A stretch of 9,579 bases of DNA, taken from positions 1 through 9,579 of the forward strand of contig URVP01000047.1 of the NCBI GenBank assembly GCA_900551345.1, given 5' to 3'. Below the pieces are notes generated by a model that worked only from the letters and a program-made list of their open reading frames with translations, was not told the origin of the DNA and searched no databases. The position numbers and the translations under genes are program-made. The stretch is from an uncultured Eubacteriales bacterium (GTDB taxonomy: Bacteria; Bacillota; Clostridia; Monoglobales; UMGS1388). Position 1 is the stretch's first letter, and every line of letters starts with the position of its first letter. This document shows, piece after piece, positions 6,984 to 9,579 of this stretch.

Positions 6984-7010
6984 TGTCATACTTTTTTTGA
7001 GGTGATTGGC

Positions 7011-7223
7011 ATGATTTATCCACGGATAAGAGATTTAAGAGAAGACAGGGATCTGTCTCAAAAGGATTTAGCAGAATACTTAAACTGCTCACAGGTATGT
7101 TATTCTTACTATGAGATAGGGAAAAGGGACATTCCCACACAGATACTTATTAAGCTTTCGCAGTATTACAATGTTTCGGTCGATTATCTGCTCGGACTGA
7201 CAAAAAATCCTAAAAGGTCATAA
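7011..7223 (+). CDS. Small Xre-family helix-turn-helix transcriptional regulator
   Basis: A 70-residue protein that is almost only a Cro/C1-type HTH domain. RIRDLREDRDLSQKDLAEYL (residues 5-24) gives helices 1-2, NCSQVCYSYYEIGKR is the recognition region, and LIKLSQYYNVSVDYLLGLT closes the fold. This is a common clostridial single-domain repressor type. There is no sensor or protease domain, so any signal must act through another protein, a ligand on the HTH, or protein level. The start at 7011 has GAGGTG (6999-7004) 6 nt upstream; an earlier in-frame start near 6960 would lie inside the operator region and is rejected. It is divergent from the secreted stalk-protein gene, with two palindromes between them, so it probably represses that gene and itself. 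A hairpin follows the stop. Confidence 0.88.
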   Translation: MIYPRIRDLREDRDLSQKDLAEYLNCSQVCYSYYEIGKRDIPTQILIKLSQYYNVSVDYLLGLTKNPKRS

Positions 7224-7227
7224 TAAA

Positions 7228-7272
7228 GCCTGACCTAACAGCTTTATTAAACTGTTAATCAGGCATTTGTTT
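7228..7272. terminator. Terminator-like hairpin between the Xre gene and trmO
   Basis: GCCTGA (7228-7233) pairs with TCAGGC (7259-7264), and TAACAG (7236-7241) with CTGTTA (7252-7257), separated by a small internal loop and closed by a 10-nt loop. ATTTGTTTT follows on the plus strand. On the minus strand the T-run is shorter (CTTTATTA), so it is probably a weaker stop for trmO. Confidence 0.72.
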
Positions 7273-7293
7273 TGCACTGTAATCATAAGACAA

Positions 7294-7983
7294 TTATATT
7301 TTAATGCAATTTACTTCGCACACTGTAAGCAAATTATTATCAACTTTAAAGCGTATGTCGAAGCCTGCAAAATTCATCCCATACACCCTTTCCGGGTCGT
7401 CATGATAATGAGGACGTGGGTCTTGGGCAAGAACTGCCTTAACTGCTGCTTGCTTCTCTTGGGGGATTTTGCAAAGTAACTCATCCGAAAACGCAACATC
7501 AAGGCCATCTGAATATTTATCATCAGCAAAGCCTCCCTTTGCGTCTGGGTGACTGTCGGTAAAAGGCAGATAGGGTTTTATATCATATATAGGAGTGTTA
7601 TCCATAAGGTCGGCACCCGACACGATCAGAACCGTTCCATATTCCTTATCGCTGATTATACTGTCCAGTCTAACAGATGATATACCAATAGGGTTAGGGC
7701 GAAAAGGTGAACGAGTGGCAAAAACGCCTATACGGGAATTACCTCCAAGACGGGGAGGACGGACGGTCGGCAGCCACCTTTCCCGAACGGCCTGTGAAAA
7801 GGACCAGATAAGCCATATGTGAGAAAAACCCTCCAAACCTCTGAAAGCATCAGGATTTCTGTATTCGGGCTCAAAAATAACGGTTGCCTTTAAATCGTCT
7901 ATCAAACCGCTCTGACGAGGCACACCAAACTTTGTGGCAAAATCGGTTTTTATATGGGCTATAACTTTAAGCGGCTTATCCAT
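7294..7983 (-). CDS. trmO: tRNA (N6-threonylcarbamoyladenosine(37)-N6)-methyltransferase TrmO
   Basis: A complete 229-residue member of the TsaA/YaeB/TrmO family, close to the family's usual length. It is predicted to use S-adenosylmethionine to methylate t6A at position 37 of tRNA-Thr, giving m6t6A and tuning decoding. Family signatures are RPPRLGG (75-81), GVFATRSPFRPNPIG (86-100), GADLMDNTPIYDIKPY (123-138) and the C-terminal DPRPHYHDDPERVYGM (188-203). The beta-barrel SAM-binding fold spans roughly the first 140 residues. The start at 7983 has AAAGGAG about 8 nt upstream and its own promoter. It sits between two Xre-containing modules but shows no link to them; it looks like a core gene flanked by accessory DNA. 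Confidence 0.95.
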   Translation of the reverse strand: MDKPLKVIAHIKTDFATKFGVPRQSGLIDDLKATVIFEPEYRNPDAFRGLEGFSHIWLIWSFSQAVRERWLPTVRPPRLGGNSRIGVFATRSPFRPNPIGISSVRLDSIISDKEYGTVLIVSGADLMDNTPIYDIKPYLPFTDSHPDAKGGFADDKYSDGLDVAFSDELLCKIPQEKQAAVKAVLAQDPRPHYHDDPERVYGMNFAGFDIRFKVDNNLLTVCEVNCIKI

Positions 7984-8008
7984 ATATCATGCTCCTTTCG
8001 TTTTGTTA

Positions 8009-8037
8009 ATAATAACACAAAGGAGAAAGTTTAACAA
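8009..8037 (-). promoter_or_regulatory. Predicted promoter for trmO
   Basis: On the minus strand: TTGTTA (8037-8032), 17 nt, TATTAT (8014-8009). The start would be near 8002, about 20 nt before the ATG. It begins just downstream of the SLOG gene's stop (8053). No clear terminator separates the two genes, so some read-through from the SLOG gene is possible. Confidence 0.6.
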
Positions 8038-8052
8038 TACTTGATAATGTTT

Positions 8053-8469
8053 TTATATATGAGGAATGTTAATAAGGCGTTTATTCTTTTTAACCGCATA
8101 ATCAAATGTATGCTTCGCCCCTCCGTTTTTATAAACATAACAAAGAAATATATCGCAATACTCCACAATCCATTTGTTTCTGTTAGGAATATCGAATTTA
8201 GAATAAAATTTATCTCCAAAAGGACAAATGATATGGTTATACCACAATATATCCTCATCCTTTATTATGTTTTTATTATATGGGACAAATATTATTTTAC
8301 CGCCTAACTTTTTCACTGTCTTTTCGCACATCTTATCAAAGTTTCCCATACCTCCGCTGTAAAAATCTGTAATCCCTATTTTCATCAACTTTTTTATATT
8401 ATCATAAATCTCATCCTCTATTCCAATACTATCTCTATGACCGATAAAAGAACATCGCTTATTTATCAC
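8053..8469 (-). CDS. SLOG-superfamily (DUF1273/YpsA-like) nucleotide-binding-fold protein
   Basis: A 138-residue Rossmann-like protein with the marks of the SLOG superfamily. It has CSFIGHRD at 6-13, the glycine-rich FYSGGMGNFDKMCEK at 36-50, IPNRNKWIVEYCDIFLCYVY at 94-113 (the conserved R/N and D positions before a hydrophobic strand), and NGGAKHTFDYAVKKNKRLINI at 115-135. SLOG proteins are related to DprA and LOG and are proposed to bind or process nucleotides or nucleotide-derived signals; many occur in conflict systems. The catalytic role here is unknown. The start is GTG 8469 because no in-frame ATG lies between the upstream stop at 8484 and the conserved strand, but there is no separate Shine-Dalgarno. 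The gene is visibly poorer in GC than gdhA or trmO. It is divergent from a small Xre regulator, with a perfect palindrome between them. Confidence 0.8.
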   Translation of the reverse strand: MINKRCSFIGHRDSIGIEDEIYDNIKKLMKIGITDFYSGGMGNFDKMCEKTVKKLGGKIIFVPYNKNIIKDEDILWYNHIICPFGDKFYSKFDIPNRNKWIVEYCDIFLCYVYKNGGAKHTFDYAVKKNKRLINIPHI

Positions 8470-8474
8470 CTTTT

Positions 8475-8501
8475 TTACTTTTTAAAGTTATTTTGTAACA
8501 T
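8475..8501 (-). CDS. Possible 8-codon leader ORF ahead of the SLOG gene
   Basis: On the minus strand ATG 8501 opens a reading frame MLQNNFKK that stops at 8475, only 5 nt before the GTG of the SLOG gene and in another frame. It has an AGGTG Shine-Dalgarno-like sequence 4 nt upstream, lying in one arm of the 24-bp palindrome. It could deliver ribosomes to the weak SLOG start by termination-reinitiation. Such tiny ORFs arise by chance, so this is only a suggestion. Confidence 0.25.
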   Translation of the reverse strand: MLQNNFKK

Positions 8502-8524
8502 AATGCACCTATATAGGTGCATTA
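8501..8524. promoter_or_regulatory. Perfect 24-bp palindrome between the SLOG and Xre genes
   Basis: Each 12-base arm is the exact inverse of the other (TAATGCACCTAT and ATAGGTGCATTA), with no spacer. It begins 3 nt downstream of the SLOG -10 and covers the predicted transcription start, a standard repressor position. It also lies in the -35 region for a TATAAT (8542-8547) that could drive the Xre gene. In the SLOG transcript the core GCACCT-ATAT-AGGTGC could also fold as a hairpin at the very 5' end. The palindrome differs from the operators at 6942-6983. Confidence 0.78.
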
Positions 8525-8526
8525 GT

Positions 8527-8555
8527 ATTGTAAAATAAAAATATAATATTGTCAA
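8527..8555 (-). promoter_or_regulatory. Predicted sigma-A promoter for the SLOG gene
   Basis: On the minus strand: perfect -35 TTGACA (8555-8550), 17 nt, -10 TACAAT (8532-8527). Transcription should start near 8520, inside the palindrome. This is a strong promoter with its start site covered, in keeping with repression by the divergent Xre protein. Confidence 0.78.
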
Positions 8556-8597
8556 GATCTTTTGTTCCTAAATAAGCACAAAAGGGGAGGACAAAAC

Positions 8598-8825
8598 TTG
8601 AACACTGAAGTTGAGAAAAAGATAGGGCAAAATATAAAAGCTCTAAGAGAAAAATCAGGCATGACTCAGGACAAATTAGCATCACAGCTTCAGCTCCGGG
8701 GCTGCGATATAACCAGAAGCGCCATAGCAAAGATCGAAGTAGGACAAAGGCATTTATATCCTGATGAAATCATCTTAATAAAAGAAATATTAAAAACAAC
8801 CTATGAAGAAATTTTCAAAAGGTGA
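8598..8825 (+). CDS. Small Xre-family helix-turn-helix regulator (TTG start)
   Basis: A 75-residue single-domain Cro/C1-type HTH protein. IGQNIKALREKSGMTQDKLA (about 9-28) gives helices 1-2, ITRSAIAKIEVGQR the recognition helix and turn, and IILIKEILKTTYEEIFKR the closing helices. The start is TTG 8598, placed 7 nt after GGGGAGG (8584-8590). An upstream TTG at 8562 lacks such a site. It is distinct in sequence from the other Xre protein in the window (7011-7223), so the two are unlikely to share operators. It is divergent from the SLOG gene across a perfect palindrome and is probably that gene's repressor. It has no sensory domain. Confidence 0.87.
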   Translation: MNTEVEKKIGQNIKALREKSGMTQDKLASQLQLRGCDITRSAIAKIEVGQRHLYPDEIILIKEILKTTYEEIFKR

Positions 8826-8914
8826 TAATAAAGAATTACGATATAAAAATTATACTTGATTAAGTATTAAAAGAGAAGAACAAATCTCATTATTGGTTAT
8901 CTAAGGAACCGGGT
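8826..8914. other. Non-coding A/T-rich gap after the second Xre gene
   Basis: No convincing gene is seen in this gap. A small perfect inverted repeat ATACTT-GATT-AAGTAT lies at 8852-8867, without a T-tract after it. The reading frame of the following small ORF stays open upstream from 8864 but has no usable start codon there. Confidence 0.4.
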
Positions 8915-9046
8915 ATGCATTATAAAACTATCGACAGTTACTATAAAAACAAAATCAAAAGATACGAGGCTTATTCTACTTTAAATATGTGTGTTGCCCT
9001 TAATGGTCAGGTAGGAAATATAATAAAAATAGTAGAGATTCAATAA
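8915..9046 (+). CDS. Possible small gene, 43-residue hypothetical protein
   Basis: ATG 8915 opens a 43-codon frame, starting MHYKTIDSYYKNKIKRYEAY and ending at TAA 9044-9046. AAGGAA (8903-8908) lies 6 nt upstream. The product is basic and tyrosine-rich in its first half and hydrophobic in its second half (ending NIIKIVEIQ). It ends just before a strong terminator hairpin and lies downstream of the Xre gene on the same strand, so it may be the last gene of that transcript. The frame is open for 17 codons before the ATG, so it could also be the tail of a decayed longer gene. No family was recognised. Confidence 0.4.
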   Translation: MHYKTIDSYYKNKIKRYEAYSTLNMCVALNGQVGNIIKIVEIQ

Positions 9047-9051
9047 CATAA

Positions 9052-9097
9052 AAGACATAGTTTCACTTAAAATTCGTGAAACTATGTCTTATTTTTA
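9052..9097. terminator. Strong intrinsic terminator with a perfect 15-bp stem
   Basis: The left arm AAGACATAGTTTCAC (9052-9066) pairs perfectly with 9076-9090 across a 9-nt loop, followed by ATTTTTAT on the plus strand. On the minus strand the stem is followed by TTTATG, so it may also stop the transporter gene that converges from the right edge. Confidence 0.9.
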
Positions 9098-9132
9098 TCT
9101 TATATACAGCATTTTTCAAAAGCCGTAAAATA

Positions 9133-9579
9133 TCAGAAAAGTATTATAAGGAACTGAGAAACCAGCACCACAGCAATCAAAGCAATGGGATATGTTGCCG
9201 CATATGCAGCCGCTACATCTTCGGTTTTAGCAACATGTATAAGAGTACCCAAAGCAGGTGTGCTTGTCATACCGCCGGTAATTGAACCGAGAATATTAAG
9301 CAGGTCGATTTTAAGAATATATTTTGCAAACAGGAAGCCGATAATCATAGGAAGTATTGTCATGATTACACCATATACAAAATATATTGGCTGGAAGTTC
9401 TCAATAAAGTTTGCACCGCCTGAAACTCCGGCACCGATAAGGAAGAGCATAAGTCCAAGCTCTCTGAACACCTTTAATGTGTGACCGGAGGGCATAAGGC
9501 TCACTCTGCCGCATCTGCCGAAATGTCCGAACACCAGTGCAGCAAGCAGGCATCCGCCTGTGGTTGTAAGAGAAAAGGT
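9133..9579 (-). CDS. AspT/YidE/YbjL-type putative membrane transporter, C-terminal part (cut by window edge)
   Basis: The last 148 residues of a membrane protein that runs past the window edge on the minus strand. The frame is open through 9579, so the methionine-like start at 9534 (GTG) is internal. Hydrophobic segments are visible at the LTTTGGCLLAALVFGHFG region, ELGLMLFLIGAGVSGG, PIYFVYGVIMTILPMIIGFLFAKYIL and YPIALIAVVLVSQFLIIL. Between the last two lies a glycine/proline-rich loop, GSITGGMTSTPALGTL. These features match the duplicated half-domain of the aspartate:alanine-exchanger-like family (PF06826), which includes AspT and the uncharacterised YidE and YbjL. The family is thought to move organic anions or amino acids across the cytoplasmic membrane; the substrate cannot be read from this part. 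It ends about 40 nt from the shared terminator. Confidence 0.82.
   Translation of the reverse strand, partial: TFSLTTTGGCLLAALVFGHFGRCGRVSLMPSGHTLKVFRELGLMLFLIGAGVSGGANFIENFQPIYFVYGVIMTILPMIIGFLFAKYILKIDLLNILGSITGGMTSTPALGTLIHVAKTEDVAAAYAATYPIALIAVVLVSQFLIILF

Noticed and set aside
6960..7010. Longer N-terminus for the first Xre protein
   Set aside because: It would begin inside the operator region and lacks a ribosome binding site. GAGGTG at 6999-7004 fits the start at 7011, and the HTH domain begins right after it.
8041..8307. Plus-strand open frame of 88 codons opposite the SLOG gene
   Set aside because: It is antisense to a gene with recognisable SLOG motifs and shows no domain or ribosome binding site of its own.
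8501..8524. The 24-bp palindrome as an intrinsic terminator
   Set aside because: It is not followed by a T-tract on either strand and lies at a predicted transcription start, so operator or 5' hairpin is more likely.
8562..8597. Earlier TTG start for the second Xre protein
   Set aside because: No Shine-Dalgarno precedes it, and it would place GGGGAGG inside the coding region. TTG 8598 has that site at 7 nt.

Overview
The window looks like chromosome of a low-GC anaerobic member of the Clostridia (Bacillota). The signs are A/T-rich intergenic DNA, strong AGGAGG-type ribosome binding sites, an NfnAB-type flavoprotein pair, a Clostridium-type hexameric glutamate dehydrogenase and a secreted 'stalk' (copper-amine-oxidase-N-like) protein. 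Genus cannot be decided from the sequence. No rRNA, tRNA, CRISPR array, transposase, integrase or phage structural gene was seen.

Layout. 1-309 (-): N-terminal part of the YchF/EngD GTPase, cut by the window edge. 468-1855 (+): a two-gene operon, a DUF3343 putative S/Se-carrier protein overlapping by 4 nt a NifS/CsdB-like cysteine desulfurase. A bidirectional terminator (about 1877-1910) separates it from 4154-1919 (-), an nfnA-nfnB operon for a two-subunit FAD/Fe-S NADH-dependent ferredoxin:NADP+ oxidoreductase. A 402-base divergent control region (4155-4556) follows, then gdhA (4557-5900, +) and a strong bidirectional terminator. Nfn makes NADPH and the GDH probably uses it to fix ammonium, so this half is central redox and nitrogen metabolism.

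The second half is more accessory. 6018-6905 (-) encodes a secreted stalk-domain protein. Divergent to it is a 70-aa Xre-family repressor (7011-7223, +). Between them lie a perfect consensus promoter (TTGACA-17-TATAAT) for the secreted protein and two identical-arm palindromes (TAAAACA-N3-TGTTTTA), one inside the promoter spacer and one abutting the -35. trmO (7294-7983, -), a tRNA methyltransferase, follows. Next is a second divergent regulator pair: a SLOG-superfamily protein (8053-8469, -) and a 75-aa Xre protein with a TTG start (8598-8825, +), separated by a perfect 24-bp palindrome at the predicted SLOG transcription start. A possible 43-codon gene, a perfect 15-bp terminator hairpin and the 3' end of an AspT/YidE-like transporter (9133 to the edge, -) close the window.

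The best candidates for undescribed biology are the two compact 'small Xre repressor + divergent target + palindromic operator' modules, above all the SLOG/Xre pair. Its predicted mRNA leader also carries an 8-codon mini-ORF just before a GTG start that lacks its own Shine-Dalgarno. Functions of these modules are inferred, not shown.
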